Shown in pieces: positions 47,577 through 61,571 of a stretch of DNA of 64,000 nucleotides. How positions within the stretch are numbered: the stretch's first letter is position 1; each line of letters begins with the position of its first letter. The position numbers were made by a program, and so were the translations under genes. This stretch comes from Lethocerus indicus (lineage: Eukaryota > Arthropoda > Insecta > Hemiptera > Belostomatidae), in the NCBI GenBank assembly GCA_019843655.1, contig JACDQD010000004.1, positions 31,321,872 through 31,385,871 on the forward strand, given 5' to 3'. The notes beneath the pieces are model-generated. The model did not search any database. It saw nothing but the letters and a program-made list of their open reading frames with translations, and had not been told where the DNA came from.

Positions 47577-50330
47577 CCGCTATCTCTTGTCCAAGTCAAC
47601 GGAATAATAAAAATTTAATATTTTATTTAGAAAAATGTCAATCATTGCCCAATTGAAAACGTTCTAAAGTCACCATTGTCATTTAGTATGGTTTAAATTG
47701 TCTTGAAGGAGCTGCCATAAAGTTTCCGTCTCATTATCTCATGCCGATAGGCATTGGCTCAAATTCTAAATTCCGATCCAATCACCAGAAATTTGAAATT
47801 AGTAGAATTTAAATTCAGTAACAACGAACCGCCAATACAAGATGGCAATAATATTAATAATAATATTCGGAGGAAGATAAAGCGTACACTGAAAATGTAA
47901 CGCGAATGCGCACGTCGTACTTATATTGGAAAATGAATAGGAACGGGCTCTGATTACCGGCTGCCGATGAACCATTCAGTTGCATTGTTATTGTGAAATA
48001 AAGTTTTTAGTACCCGGTTAATTGACGAACGGAATTGGTTTCACACCTAAAACGGTAGGCCGTGTTGGTAAATCAACGAGTGGAAAGAGATGATCGAAAA
48101 CGGGATAATCCAAACCCTAGCGGAAACCTTCTCCAAGTATGTGTCTTAAATAAATAAATATGTGTGTCTGTTTTAGTGGGAAAATTGAATGGATGTTTCG
48201 TATCTAAAAATTGGGGAATGAAGACTTGATTCAATTGGAACGTCTTTGTTATTTCACATTCATTCGCAAAACCTCCATATAACATAAATCAAATTAAATA
48301 AGATATAATGCTAGATTTATACAAACAGTATCTTCGGGTTATTCAGATATGAAGACTTTAGATACGGAAGTGGCTTTTTGGCTGTGGTACAGGTTCGCCG
48401 GTATAAAATACTGACCTGGCATAATTTCTGTGAATTGACTTATCAGTAGGAATGATATCGCCAGTGAGGATGAAATGTCGGGATCTCAGATGGAAACGTC
48501 ACTCGTGAAGTCAGCATCGTTGATTTGCCGAAAGGGAGATGATGATTCTCGGAAGAATACTCCTATCTTTAGACAGCCGTCTGGCAAGGACGAAGTAACC
48601 GGGATCTCGAAAAGGTCCTTCGAAGACACCTTCGTTAATACAGTCCGTAGTCTTTTCTCTTAACCACTCTGATATGGCTTTCAGTTTGGTGACGTCTCTT
48701 TTGTGCACTCCATTAATTGTTTAAACTTCCGGTTATGGTTTTAACGAAAGTTTGGCTTTTTGGCAATACAGTCACACTTCGCAGTCGTACTTTGAAACCT
48801 ACACGACTGTCGGACTGTAACTTCTGGAACGCGACTTGACACTATTGACTTCCAATTAATGTTCCACTCTGACATTACGGACTTCTGAGTCCTGGAAATG
48901 GCGTACGATATAAATATTATTAAATTCCGGATTGCCAATCCGGTTTAGGGGTGGCGTACGTTTATTCGCAACAAAGTTGTACGTATTTGATCGAGTGAGG
49001 AATGCAGCACGCTTTATCATTTATTATCGGCGCCCTTACAAGAAGTAGCGTAATACGCCAGTATTGTGAACTCGTAAATTTAACTGTCACTCGGACCTTT
49101 TTAGGTCAACAGATTAAACGCAATTCGAGTGCTGGATTTCAAAGTCTCAAAATTAAATTGGCGACCCGAATAATAGTGATAGCCAAGACCCTTACCAGCG
49201 TACAATATAAAACTATTGCAGTAAATATTTCTGTCTAGATAAAAGTTGCAACCGTCTACTATCCACCGGTCTTTATCCCACTTTATTTGCTTATTTTGGA
49301 TTTACATTGTCCGATTCCGCGATTTGGATCAGATTTATTAGGGCTATTGAACGGTTTGGCCGGTGCGGCATTTATATCCCTTCGAATGAAAATTACTAAA
49401 TTTAATATAATTTCCGCTATACGCTTTTATTCCAATAAGAATGTATGTTTAATTCAGACCGGATTCGATACCGACGAGCGTCTGGAAATTAAGATCTGTT
49501 ATGGAGAATTGTTATCGACGAGAGTTTTTTCGTCTATATTCCAGACGTCATGTTAGAACCACAAATTGGGACAAACTCCACAACAGGGGCCTCATTGATC
49601 AGAAAGTATTGTACACAACGGCTCGTGCATCAAAGGCAACACGCGATACGGTAGGTTATTTCGTCTAGATTCATTTATTTGATGTGACGAGCCAATCCAA
49701 AGAAACAAATTACTGTGGTAATTTTCCTAGGCAACCGGCCGAATTGGGCTGAATAGTGTGCCTTTGGCCATCGTGTACATTAGTAATGCAGTGAGGCGTT
49801 TTTGCACGGCTACGACCGATTTAGCAGGCTGTCAATAGAACGTGTCGCTGGTGTATCGTATAACATCAGTTGTTTCCCATTTGAACATTGAATCGACCAG
49901 CTTACGGCTTCTTCTTCTTCTCAGATGCCTATTTTTATTGTGTCGGGTGACATAATCGTAACTATCCATATTCGATTACAAATAAAATACGTAGAAAGAG
50001 CCCTCTTCTTTGACTCGGAATTAATTTTATATTGTAACGAAAGCCCGGCGGATTCGAAGTCGATTTCATTTCGTTTACACGAACCCGGTCCCGAATTAAA
50101 CTCTCGCGGAAATTTAATTGCGAACACTGCACTCGTAAAGGGTCTCTAACAGAAAAGCGCCCCCGCGAGGAAGGCGGGCCAGGATTTGAATATTTTTCGG
50201 TCGAACGGTCTTATTATGTAGGGCGCAGTCGGTGCCAAGTTTAATACGCGCGTGTTGTGTGTTGGTATTCAGAATGTGTAAGTGGCACCATCCGAGGTAT
50301 AGGGGAAAGCGAGGGCGTTCTAAAGAGTCG
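47577..50330. other. intergenic DNA, no gene seen
   Basis: Several frames of 60-90 codons occur (for example 48,475-48,663, 49,002-49,238 and 49,287-49,556) without recognisable families. Mixed base composition. Confidence 0.5.
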
Positions 50331-50406
50331 TGATGCGGGAGGGGTAGGGCGCGGAAAGAGAATGCGGGGAGGGGGCGGCAGAGTGAAGGGGTTGAGGGGG
50401 CGGCGG
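50331..50406 (+). other. polypurine G-rich tract
   Basis: About 75 bases that are almost all purine on the plus strand, with many runs of three to five G. It meets quadruplex criteria several times over and could also form a triplex. It lies at the edge of a CpG-rich block. Confidence 0.5.
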
Positions 50407-52229
50407 CCCACCTTCTTAGCAGGATGGTGGTGGGGAGGCATGTCAGATGGGAGTAATGAAAACTTTAATAACCGTCACTAGTTTAGCCCAATTACAGTTC
50501 ATGTAACTATTATATCCGGGTAAAGACATTGTTCGCCCAACTAGTGGCTTCTTGCATTATTACCGGCTGAGTTAGCGGCAGCCCCCGACCGGCGGCCGGC
50601 CCAAACTCGCCTAACCGAAGAACTCTCGGACCGAGTTCATCGAACCGTCGCCATGGGGACCGCTCGCTCAACTTCCGATCCGGTTACGGCCTAGTAGACA
50701 CCTATATTGGAATTCTGATAGCATCTCCGGGCTAGAGCATCCGAACTCGGACTGGAAGAAAATGGCAGATAGATATCGAGTAACGAATCGAGTGACTCCG
50801 CGTTATCACTTTTAGATTTTTCGTCGGATATGGTCTTCATGAAATATTTGATTTTGTTAATTCGTTATTGTTTCACTTTATTAATAGAATTAAGGTTTGT
50901 AACTCCATAAACAACCTAAAGTTCATCTCATCCTGCTTAAGTAAAGTGTTGTTTGGAGGCGTAGATCTTTCCCAAAGAAATTTTTCTAGGGTGTCGAGAA
51001 GTCTACTACATTGGCGCAGATACCTCTTACCTAATAGAGAGACTAGCCACGTGTGGCCGTCGTAGCCTGGTATTTTTTGGTTGTGCGCTTTAGTTAATAA
51101 GAAATCCCACAATTGACCTGCATCTCTTTAATACAGACCTCGTGAGGTAAAAAAAAATGAACAATTTCAAATTTTAACAATTAAATCTAGAAAGATTCTA
51201 AACTATCTAGAAGAAAGTCTCAGGATGGTTTCAATTTTTCTGTGTGAAGTTAAGTTCGAACTCCTGTCCCACAATTACCAAAGTCACTTCGCATGTTGCT
51301 GGTGTTCCTTATATCGACCCCTATGTCCAACTGCAGGTTTTCTGTCCTCAAGAAGCACAACCTTAAACAGGAACATTTTTCAACGCTACGAGTTCTCTAC
51401 GGAACACGGAGAACTCGACAATAGATTTTTCTATTGTGAAAGTGTATAGGATATTTTCCCACTTCGGAAACAAAGCTAACCAATTTTCCGAACAAACAAA
51501 ACTAGCGTTTATCCTCCCTGAATATACATCCCTCCGACCTGCGTATTGTATTTACCCTATTTCAATCAAAGGAATGCCGCAATATCCGCTCATTCATACT
51601 GTTTCTATGTGGCTATTCGTTTCTAAAAAAAAGGCCGGCCCCATTGAAGCGGCAAACTCAAATAAATGTACTAAGTCCCCCCCCCACAAAGTATCCAACA
51701 ACGGCAGACATTTGTTACTCTTTTTCTGCACTAGAAGGCTGTCGGAATGTGAAATTAAACTCGACGTCGAGTCTGTTATTTTCGTACGGTTACTCCAAGA
51801 CCATGTACAAAATTTGCTGTCACCTTCGCTGAAGCTTTAGTTTCGCGCCACGCAGTTCTGGATATTTAAATGCGCTCATGTTGTTTAAAAATTACGTTTC
51901 GTTTCTACATTTTTCGTAAGTTATATCGTACGTATAAGCAGTAGAGAAACGTTATCAACCGTATCATATGGAACCCTTAACTGATTTATACGAGAAAAGA
52001 TTTTTTAACGCTATTTAATAACGATATACATTCATAGAATATTCGTTCGTATAATATTTAAATTGTACTACCGTAACACCGGGCAAATGGATGAAGGTCG
52101 TCGAATTCTTATTTTTGAGCGTATTTGTAATTGCGTATTGCCTCGTCTGGATATTTCTACGCATTTTCTGACACATGCACAAAACATGTCCCGAACGCGA
52201 GTGTGTATAAGGGCTGTGCAGTATTTGTT
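50407..52229. other. intergenic DNA, no gene seen
   Basis: CpG-rich from 50,540 to 50,720 (GGCCGGC, CTCGGACC words). Frames at 50,873-51,112 (minus) and 51,436-51,840 (plus, 134 codons) show no domain I know. No splice-site pattern links them. Confidence 0.5.
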
Positions 52230-52255
52230 GGGGGGTGGCGGGGGCGGGGGCGGGG
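52230..52255 (+). other. strong G-quadruplex motif
   Basis: G runs of 6, 5, 5 and 4 bases are separated by loops TGGC, C and C. This is the best quadruplex candidate in the window because of single-base loops and long runs. Confidence 0.7.
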
Positions 52256-53699
52256 ACTAATTCAATCGGCGCCCCGGCGGATAAATCGGGCCCGGAGGCG
52301 GCCTAGGATCGGGTGAAAAGGATCGTCGGGGGCGGTCAGGGCTCATCAATATTTGAGGGGGATGAGACAGAGCCGTCCCGCCCCGGCTCAGTTTACTGCC
52401 GCCCGCTCTGACATACCCCCTCCCCTTCCGCCCCTTACCACCCTCCAACCCCCACCTACAGGGATATGCAACTTTAAAGAACCGCACGGGGTGAATAATG
52501 CACAGAGTCCTGGGCCCACCCCTTCTCCCGGGCTTATTTGACGACAACTGGCCGAGAAAAGATTTGTTTCCTTCCCCCGCCACACAGAAATCGGCCATTT
52601 GTCTACATAATGGGCAGGTATGACTTCTAACAACAACAACCGCACCTGACATACTCCTGTATATTGTCCACATGAAATTTCTCAATGTTAATACATCGTG
52701 TATATGGTGAGACTGGCCAAATAGTGTTGGAGTTTCATATAAAACTTTTTTCTTTTTTTTAAATCTGTTATTGTAAAATTGCGTTAAAACAATGAATGCT
52801 GACACTCCACATCCGACCAACGATGGCGAACGGGCGAGTACACAGAGGAGAGCAAACATTAATGACCTCGAGCAAACATATACGTTTGCGTCCGAGTGAT
52901 GATTGTACAATTAGCTTATGCCCGACGATATTCAAACTGTTAATTATCGGTCTATAGCGTGTGACGGTGCTAAAACGATCGGACACGTACAAAGATACTT
53001 TGCCGCGAATACATTTTCTGTCTCGACTAGCTCGTTTTGTATACTGCTCTACTCTCTAGTCCACCATTTCCTGGTCCGCCACGTAAACAGTGGTACTCGG
53101 TTATCACTAGAGAGGAGGATGTAGACAATAAATTTGCGAAAGAATGTATAGTTTTATGTATTAGTGTATTAGTGGCCGCGGGATTTTAGAACGCCGCACT
53201 AACGCCAGCGGAGATAGGAGAAAGTTACACAAACTCCAGAACGCAGGTAGGATATTTATGCAAATGTGACGGAACGTAAATCAGCGGGACTTTTGAAAAT
53301 AGTGGCAGTAATAGTGTATTAGACGCTTGCAGATTAGATTGCGGAAATTGTTAGTTATTTAGACACAAATATTTTCGGGTAAATAAATGTTTCCACCGAT
53401 ATTTCGTACAGTTTTACTTCTCGCAAATAGCAGAACTATTGTGCAATATCCAAATATTTGGAAATACTCCCCCGTTAGTTCCCGTTTTAGTGGCACAAAT
53501 CTCAAGTGTGAATATAGTCGTACATCAGAAAAACGGAAATCGTATAAATATAAATATTTAAATTTAAATATTTAATTGTGTATTTAATATTTATTGATTG
53601 ATGGAAGCGATGGTGAATTATTATAATTAGATTCATCAGCATTCAACACGCGGCTGTCCATTTAGGCATTATGCTGCCGGAGTCCAATTAGGGGGACTT
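52256..53699. other. intergenic DNA, no supported gene
   Basis: A 217-codon minus-strand frame (52,257-52,910) is the longest in the window. Its C-terminal half is Gly/Arg/Pro-rich from GC-rich DNA, and overlapping frames are open in the same region, so I regard it as composition-driven. The sequence to 53,699 is ordinary AT-rich DNA. Confidence 0.5.
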
Positions 53700-53756
53700 C
53701 AAATATTTCGAAACAAATTTGTTACGGGCAATGAAACATTTTCCCAGTTAATGAAC
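53700..53756. repeat. 57-bp dispersed repeat, copy 1
   Basis: Matches 54,075-54,131 without gaps at 47 of 57 bases, including AACAAATTTGTTACG. Both copies share a minus-strand reading frame with the residues FI-x-RNKFV-x-KYL, here interrupted by an upstream stop. This suggests a shared coding origin, perhaps a transposase, that I cannot identify. Confidence 0.75.
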
Positions 53757-54074
53757 CCGTATGAGTGGGCCCAGAGGAATCATGATGCGGCCCCACTATG
53801 GTTTATTTAATCGCTAGTGGTCGTATGCCGTAGCCCACCGGGAGGGCGAAAAGCCTAAGTTCACCAATCTCGCTCAAAGCGACGTAAAATTATGTTTTAG
53901 TGCTGCCTATAAAGTGCCACTATCTTCAAATATAGAAAACGTCATTACGATCCGAACGTGGGACGTAATGTGTTTTAATTACATAATTATTTTATATTTT
54001 CCTTATGTTATTTACACGCTGCTCTTCTCGGTATCGTCGGTCACCATCAAATGCCAACCGGTCATAAATGAAAA
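53757..54074. other. spacer between the two 57-bp repeats
   Basis: About 320 bases with no other repeat or gene that I can identify. Confidence 0.5.
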
Positions 54075-54131
54075 CAAATATTTCGGAACAAATTTGTTAC
54101 GATCAATGAAACGTTCCTCCAGATTATCAAC
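54075..54131. repeat. 57-bp dispersed repeat, copy 2
   Basis: Second copy of the repeat at 53,700. On the minus strand it lies inside a 74-codon frame (54,012-54,236) that reads AFVDNLEERFIDRNKFVPKYL, a segment with protein-like character. A DNA-transposon origin is a guess; no catalytic residues are visible. Confidence 0.75.
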
Positions 54132-57100
54132 AAATGCGTATGTGTTGAATTTTTCTGGTTGTATGCTACGGTTGTATGTTCGGAAGAGTAAGGTTAATTG
54201 AAGCAGTGTTGAGAGCAAAACTTTCAAACAGGCCAATCGGAAGAGAGAGTCAACTAAAAAAAATTACAGGAGAATATGAAGAAAAAGAGAATTAGTATAT
54301 AAACCCGACGGCATAAAACACAAGCACGGTAACGGTGCGTTGTGGTACTAACGGGATGCTTTATCGGTATCCGACATGCGCAAGGACATCAATATATTGC
54401 TGACAGAGTGCCATTACAAAAGACGACAAGCAGTCTAATTTTCAGTCATAAGCATTTAAGATACTCAAAAATAATTTCTTTTTCGTTCAACTCGATGCAG
54501 TGTTACAACGATCGTTGACCCCCTATCGAGTTAGAGAACAGTTAAGTACACGAACAAACACAAACGGCCCACAGCAAACACAAATGTGTGCCCACGAATA
54601 ATAAGGCCTTCCGTTCGCTTATGATTGCCGATATTGAAGGCGAACAATTCAGTGTAATTTCAATTATATTGAAAACGATCAATCGAACACGTACACATAT
54701 TATGACACCGCCTTGTTATTTCCCGACCATTCGCGCTTGTCCGGTCAAGTATCGCTCGCACATTTTTTAAATTGTGAGTGTATATTTTTACAAAGGAGGC
54801 AGTACGCAATTATAAGTCATTATTGTGATTTGAGACCGAAGCTGAAAAAATAGCGTAGGTAAACATAAATTAAGCTAGGTAAGTTCATGTCAGTATAACT
54901 CGATATTCAGATCTCAGGTCTGTTGCCAATGAAGATCATATTTCCATACCGCCCTCATTAATTATTCATAAATAATATTTACCTCGGGAGTAGCGGAAAG
55001 TGAACCGCCGCCGTCCATGATGTAGAATTCTTCATTCGTTCTATTAATTCCTTACAAATTTAACCGATTGAGCGGGCATTCCTGGAGCTCATAAACTCAA
55101 GGATATTCCTTGGAATTCAGTTCGTACGTTTCAAAAACAACCGAAAATTTTCCTATCGGACTGTGAATTCATATTAAGGGCGCCGTTCTCAAACACAGAA
55201 GAGCGAATTCTAGGCCACCCGGTGAATTTTCCCTCAGTTATAAATTTCAACTTATTAAAAGAGTGAGGCTCGTAATCTCCTGTATACCTGTTGGTGTCGC
55301 TTCCCCTCTGTCCACATTAATTTATTTCCAAAATAACTCGGTCGCGACACCGCGGCGAATGTATTCGGGCGAATTTTTCGCGACGCCCCAACTTGTTAAT
55401 CTGTTACCCAGGCTGGGAGGGGCGATTTTCGACATTTTTCGAACTGCTTTAATGTGGCAACACCTTGCGCTGGCTGGGTGGGCAAGATGCGATTTATATT
55501 GTGTGAAGTGGGGAGGCTGTTTGCGGAAGGATATTGCGCCAACGGGATATTGCCATCGCTCCGGGCGACCCTCTAGTAAGCGTTTACATTAGGACTACCG
55601 TGGGGAGGGAGGGGGACTCTTTATTAATTGAAAATGCGGGGAATATAAAACGGTGAAATAATTAAATAATTTATTTTCGCCTTTTAAATTTTTGATTCTA
55701 AATTCAGTCAAAAGGAATTTACAGAGTGAATCTAAGAACAAACGGGTTTTTTAATCAGTACTCTAGATAAAAGTAACGGAAGATCCGCAGCACTCCATCC
55801 ATTTTTTCCACATTTATTATAAGGAATGTCAATGAAATTTTAGTTTCTCTATATAAAACAAAATCTATAGCAGCTTATTTTATTAAAAATTAATTAATAA
55901 ATTACATTTTATTATTCTTCGTTGTATCAATTAATTCCTAAACTCTTAGGGGGTATGGTTGGTTGTGTGGAGCACACTAAATGGTTGGAAACCGGAACAA
56001 ATCAGTTGTAGCGGATCTGAAGGCCTACCACTTGACAGGCCCTGAATTAAGACCCCGGCCAAGTTCCCTACTTAATTTTATCTGCAAAATTAAGCACGGG
56101 ACTGCATCGGAGTTAAACTTAAATTGCGTAACACTATCTAGCCGCCCCGACCGAGGACTAGAAATTTCTGATTAAATATTTTCGCCTAAACTACAAAATA
56201 TTCTCTCGGTCCCGGTGCGTTTTGAAACAATTCGTTTACGCGATGGACAAATAAAATAATATTGAAATTGTGCTATCTCAACTTCGGATACATGATATGA
56301 TGGCATTATTTCGTGGGAACGTTGTAATTAGTGCGACTTTTACTGCCAGTAAATCTTTACAGTCACTAATATGTTAACTATAACAGTGAACGATGTCTTA
56401 ACCAGGCAATAAGTGTGAACAACTGGCAGTTACAGTACAGTGACAGTGCTAACAGGCTGCTTCGTTGGCAGATGACACACGTGTTAGATGATATTCGGTC
56501 CAGGTCAGGAGTAAATAAAAATAACCGAGAACCAAAGTCCAATTGTGCGGTGAATTTAATAAACGTCTCTAATTGTTGGCTCGAACTCTGTTCGATCTGT
56601 TCCAAATCAAATATAAGCTCCACAATTTAATAACGCGCTCTGACAATCCCGAACGGTTAAATAATAAAACGTTTGGCGGTAAATACGAGCGCTGATAAAT
56701 ATTGGAATCGGTTCGGATTGTGCTCTGAGGTCTGGGCGCGGAGACAGGGGAACGATAAACATGGCTCGACAGAAAACGGCGGGTGGGCGGAGCGCCGTTC
56801 AAAGCGGGCGAGAAATGCAGAAATCTCCGCGGAAAAACGGGAAAAGCGGGGCTTTCCAGTATCGGAGCGCGACAGGTGAATACAGCTGGATGTGAGTGGT
56901 AGGTGGGGCGGAGGGGACGGGGGTGGTTGGTGAGCCCAGAGCGGTATAGATAAGGGCGGCACACTCCGCCCAAAGTTAAGGAGATTTAACCGGATTTGTT
57001 GACTCTTCAAAAGCCCCGCCACACGCGTTTCAGGCCCCAGATCGATATCCCATCCGACGGCGACGGCGACGACGACGACGACGCCGACGTGGAGTATAGG

Positions 57101-58626
57101 AGTCCTCCGGAGGACGCCCTTTTAATACTGCCCCCCGTGTATAGTTCCCAGATACAAGGCGGGTTCAACTTTGCCAATAATGAAAGTTTACCGTGCCCGG
57201 AGCATTTTGCAGGTTTTTCCTGGTTTCCTTCGCCCCCCGAGCAAAGCCGTTCGATGAATATTCCAAGTGCGTCGGGCGATAGGTCGATCGGCCTCCCGAA
57301 CATCCGATATTCGCTTCGTTCCGAGAAAATCCTACCGGAATGTTTACTTCAGAATAAGTCGGAGAATTGATTCGTCTCTATTTGAATATTATAATTATTC
57401 GAACCCAAGTTTCTCAGTGGAGATCTCTCGTTAAACACGCCAGATATTTCGGAGAGCACATACGAGATTAATTGTTACCGGCGCTCTGAAGTTGGGGAAG
57501 TGGATAAATCTCGGTTCGAAAATTTAATTAATTTCTATGTTTACTTTGACATGCACATACAATAACGATCGGCCTGTCAGTCACTTGCTTCTAGCTTAAC
57601 TCCGACAACAATCTAAATAGGTAATAACGCAAAATCCCTATCTCTAGGAACGCTTGTCCTAGACAGACAAAAGGGCTAGAAATTGAAATAACGAATGGTA
57701 ATCGTACAACATCTCTAATCAGTTTCGTTACAGTATAATTCGGTCGAAATCAATAACCTCGACCTTAATCATTACTATCGACCGGTACCTATTACTTTAT
57801 AACAATACTACCCCTGAATATACCAGCCCTACTCTACGGTGTTTCAGAGAATGAAAAATACATTGTTATATGAAAAGTTAACCTAGTTAAAAACAATGAC
57901 TTTTGGAAATCTGAAACGCGGCAAATGAGCCCATATGATTGGTTAAGAATTATCTAGTGTGTATGGAGTATAATCATACTTCATTTTTTGAAAGACGACA
58001 GGAAAGAGTCAGGCCGCCTTTCCGGGTCTTAGTCGTCGATGATAAAAAATTATACTTGATAAAACGGGAGATTATGTCGAAATGAAGGTAACACGTTTCA
58101 CATTCCCTAACTTAATTTACCCTCGAACCTTAAAAGTCGGCATCGAGTTACCCTCGCGTACCTCTTTAGCTCCGCAGGACGTCATTTGAAAATATTCATT
58201 ATACTGTCTGTTGTAATTTTAAAAATGGAACTTCAAAATGGATATATGAAAATCTGTAAATACATAAAACAGAAAAATAAATGAATACTCTTTTGTTTCG
58301 TTGGGGGTTTAATACTTTTCAGCCCTTGAAAATTATCAGGCCTAAAAATTGCTGATTTCAATATCAGTGGTAATTAAGTCTGTTTGTTGCAATGCTTTTA
58401 TTTGGAAAATATAAGAAGTATACCTTGTGCTTAGTTCATTTCTAAAAGGAGCAATTTTACACCTCCCCGAGCGTGTTGTTCCTTCGGACTATAAACTGCG
58501 ATATACAATTCCACTCTCCATTTTCCCCGTTATTTTCTTACTTACTTTTGAAGATGAAGACTCGTCGCTCTTAATATAACTAATGCAACGGCGTCCAAAC
58601 GAATTAAGAAATCCGTAGTATCGCTG

Positions 58627-58628
<2 letters not shown>
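54132..58628. other. intergenic DNA, no supported gene
   Basis: CpG-rich from 56,690 to 57,310. A GAC-repeat (57,056-57,090) inside a plus-strand frame (56,990-57,372) encodes an acidic Asp run followed by a Ser/Pro-rich stretch. It has no ATG, overlaps an equally long minus-strand frame, and is not called. The rest is AT-rich with short frames. Confidence 0.5.
57056..57090. repeat. short GAC/GGC trinucleotide repeat
   Basis: About eleven imperfect GAC or GGC units within a CpG-rich block. Trinucleotide purity is highest at 57,066-57,082. Confidence 0.7.
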
Positions 58629-58682
<54 letters not shown>

Positions 58683-58688
58683 GAGAGC
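58629..58688. repeat. (GA)n microsatellite
   Basis: GA repeat of about 60 bases with one GT interruption near the right edge (58,679-58,681). Possible GAGA-factor binding. Confidence 0.96.
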
Positions 58689-61020
58689 GCATGTTATTTT
58701 AAGATTTCATGTTGGCTGGTACATTTTTCGGGCGTTCTATAAGGCCGAAAGGCCGCACTGCGTCTCCCTTATCGGGGGGCGTAGATTCCATTACAGTATT
58801 GGATTCGAAAATACTCCCGTTTCATAAAGGAGGGCATTGGATATTGCCGGGCTCGCCCGCCTCCAAACAGCCTCCGCCGTTGTAATACTTATGCACTAAT
58901 CTATTCCAGATACAAGATAAAACCACTATTTCCGATCCATTTCTTCGGGTTCGATAATTCAAGAGGTTTTCGGTCCGATTCCGAAATGTATATACACACC
59001 GCAGTGAGAACGCGGGCGTTCCCAATTTCTGTGATCCCAATTTCAAATGATACCGCGCGTATTTATGTAATTTTGTAATACATTGCGAACGAAAGTCACC
59101 TAAAATCGAAAATTATAATAAAAAAAATAAATTTGGACACTGAAACACCGAATTTATACGTAGAATCCGAGGCACAATACTAAATGGGAAATTAAAAGTG
59201 AAATGCAGAATATTATTGTGAATGTTAACTCCCGAATTGGAAAATAATGAGAAAAATACCTACCATAAGGCGATTACCTGTATATAGCATTATTTCTTTA
59301 TCTCCTAAAATTGTTATTGTTTTTTTGCGAGGAGAAATAATTTTAATATAGTTATTGAATCATTGTAATTCCATAACTTTGTATGACAATATAAATACAT
59401 CGTAATTTTGAATCGATTCGATTCGATTTTGATTGATTAAATTATAATTGCGCCTCACCCGAAAGAACAATAGTTTTTCGTACAATTGGGCATAAGTTTG
59501 GTGAATCCAGTCGTCGGATCGTTAACCGAATTGAATATTAAATCGGGCATATCAAATGTCCGGTTCTCGATTTCTACATCGCCGGTTTCAAGACGGAGAT
59601 GCTAAGTTGGTGTGTAGGCGCAGATGGAATTATTCATGGCCGCGATTCACCCGCAGCCGGAAAGCCGGTCGCCGCGCGTGAAAATTCATACGTAAGCCCA
59701 TGTGATCACCGAAATGGACTCCATTCATACTTTATTAACTTTTACTCGTCAAAGGCGTCACATAAATCATTTACAACTATACCGGTGGGGAGTACAAGGG
59801 CCTCTGTCCTGCCGGGATTTATTGCGCACGTTTCAAATGCGGTTCTTTACGGTTTACTTACGCATTAATAACGACGGAATGAAAACCGGCCTCCACGCGG
59901 CCGCTGAAATTATCAGACCGCGCCCTAACTCACCAACTTATACTGAGTGTGGAAAATTACCTCTCATTACTTTTTCGGAAGAGTGAATTATCTCGAGATA
60001 TATGTCACCGTTGAATTACAATTACGGGACTCCCAATAACACAGATAGTTATGCACGATGACTGAAAATTAAGATTCTTGTCAGTACAGTAAACTAAAAG
60101 ACTGCTACTTTTACCTACTGTTTTTAGCGAAACTGAAACTGATCTGGGAAAAGATTAAACACGTGAAACTATTACTCTCGTTCGTTCTGTTTTGTTTGAC
60201 GCTCTTCTTTTAAAATTATTATCAAGTATGATATCAAGTGATTATCAACGGAAAAATCACTGAGGACGCGCTAACAGTCTTCGGCGCTGAAGGAGCTCTC
60301 GGCGTTGTTTGAAAAGTAGAGTCTACTTAAATTATAATTCAAAAGCCCACGTCCCGTGATCCGAGAAAACAGCTGACTTATTCCCACCTGAACCGATTTC
60401 AAGGAGTAGAGGTGGCTTCGGTTCAAATTTGTCACCTCGCTTATCCCAGATCTTGTAGTCCACCCTGTACCTTCACCACCACTATTTGGGAGTTTAATTT
60501 CCAAGCATGGCATTTGATTATTTATTTTTGCTACTATTTACTTAGCATTAACTTAATCGGTTAGGCAGCATCTTGACTTCTTGTTCGGGCGACACCCCGG
60601 AACGCGTAGGTCGTCGGTGTTCATCCTCACTGGAGCAAAAATGTTCGCGGTGATGGAATCTCTACAGTGATTAATGTTGACCCGCGTTGACCCCATTTTT
60701 GAACCTCCTACATCCGTCCGCTACCCCCTTCGTTCGGAATAACCCCTTCGTTTGGACGCTAACAGGCGCTGGGTCGAAACTCAAATAATAATTCCGGAGT
60801 CAGACAATATGCAAATTTAAATGCTGTCGACACTTGGCTCCGTTTAATGTTGGCTAATAGCTAAACGCCCGAGCGTTAATAATACACTTTACAGTATAAT
60901 AATGGGGCCCTAAACAGGGAACGTGCACGGAAAAGGTCGCGTACCGACCTATTTAGATGGGCCGATAGCAAAGCTCGACCCTTCCGCTAAAATTTACGGA
61001 AAAAAATATTGATGAGGACA
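58689..61020. other. intergenic DNA, no gene seen
   Basis: Mixed DNA with normal CpG content. Frames at 59,599-59,986 and 60,271-60,513 have no recognisable families. CpG becomes rare to the right of about 61,020. Confidence 0.5.
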
Positions 61021-61389
61021 ACTCGTTATCTTTGTGCAAAAGAAAATTATATTGTATCATGGAGAAGACCACCACTCATTGGAGAAGACCCATACTTTAC
61101 CAATCATTATGATATTATTAATTTTTTCCTCATGAGACGGAAAAAATTCTGAATTCATATCTTAAAATTTTATTGACAAATCATCAACAGTCAAAAAATC
61201 GATGTAAACTTTTTTTTATAAAAACTTTTGATGAATCCATCCAAATAAAGCATAGTGTTGTATTGAAAGTAGTTGAATCATTCATAAATAATATTTTATT
61301 TAAAATTGTTTAATAATTAATATTAATTCTTGATCAAATAAAACCTGAATTCAGCCTTCAAAATAATTGAATTATAAATAATAATTCAT

Positions 61390-61420
61390 ATATAAATAAT
61401 AATAATAATAATAATAATGA
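61390..61420. repeat. (ATA)n microsatellite
   Basis: About nine ATA/AAT units in the presumed 3-prime UTR or flank. Confidence 0.85.
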
Positions 61421-61458
61421 ATAAACCAGTGATATAAGAACAGAAGAAGATCTCTGAA

Positions 61459-61571
<113 letters not shown>

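Noticed and set aside
52257..52910. 217-codon minus-strand open frame
   Set aside because: Its lower half is Gly/Arg/Pro-rich from GC-rich low-complexity DNA, other frames are open in the same place, and no domain, splice sites or promoter support it.
56990..57372. Acidic, Ser/Pro-rich plus-strand frame with an Asp run
   Set aside because: The Asp run comes from a GAC repeat, there is no ATG, and a 98-codon frame is open on the opposite strand. A lone exon cannot be excluded but is not supported.
60271..60513. Minus-strand region with protein-like text in two frames
   Set aside because: Open segments are only 45-80 codons with stops on both sides, no known motif, and no splice-site link to the shootin-1-like gene, which ends to the right.
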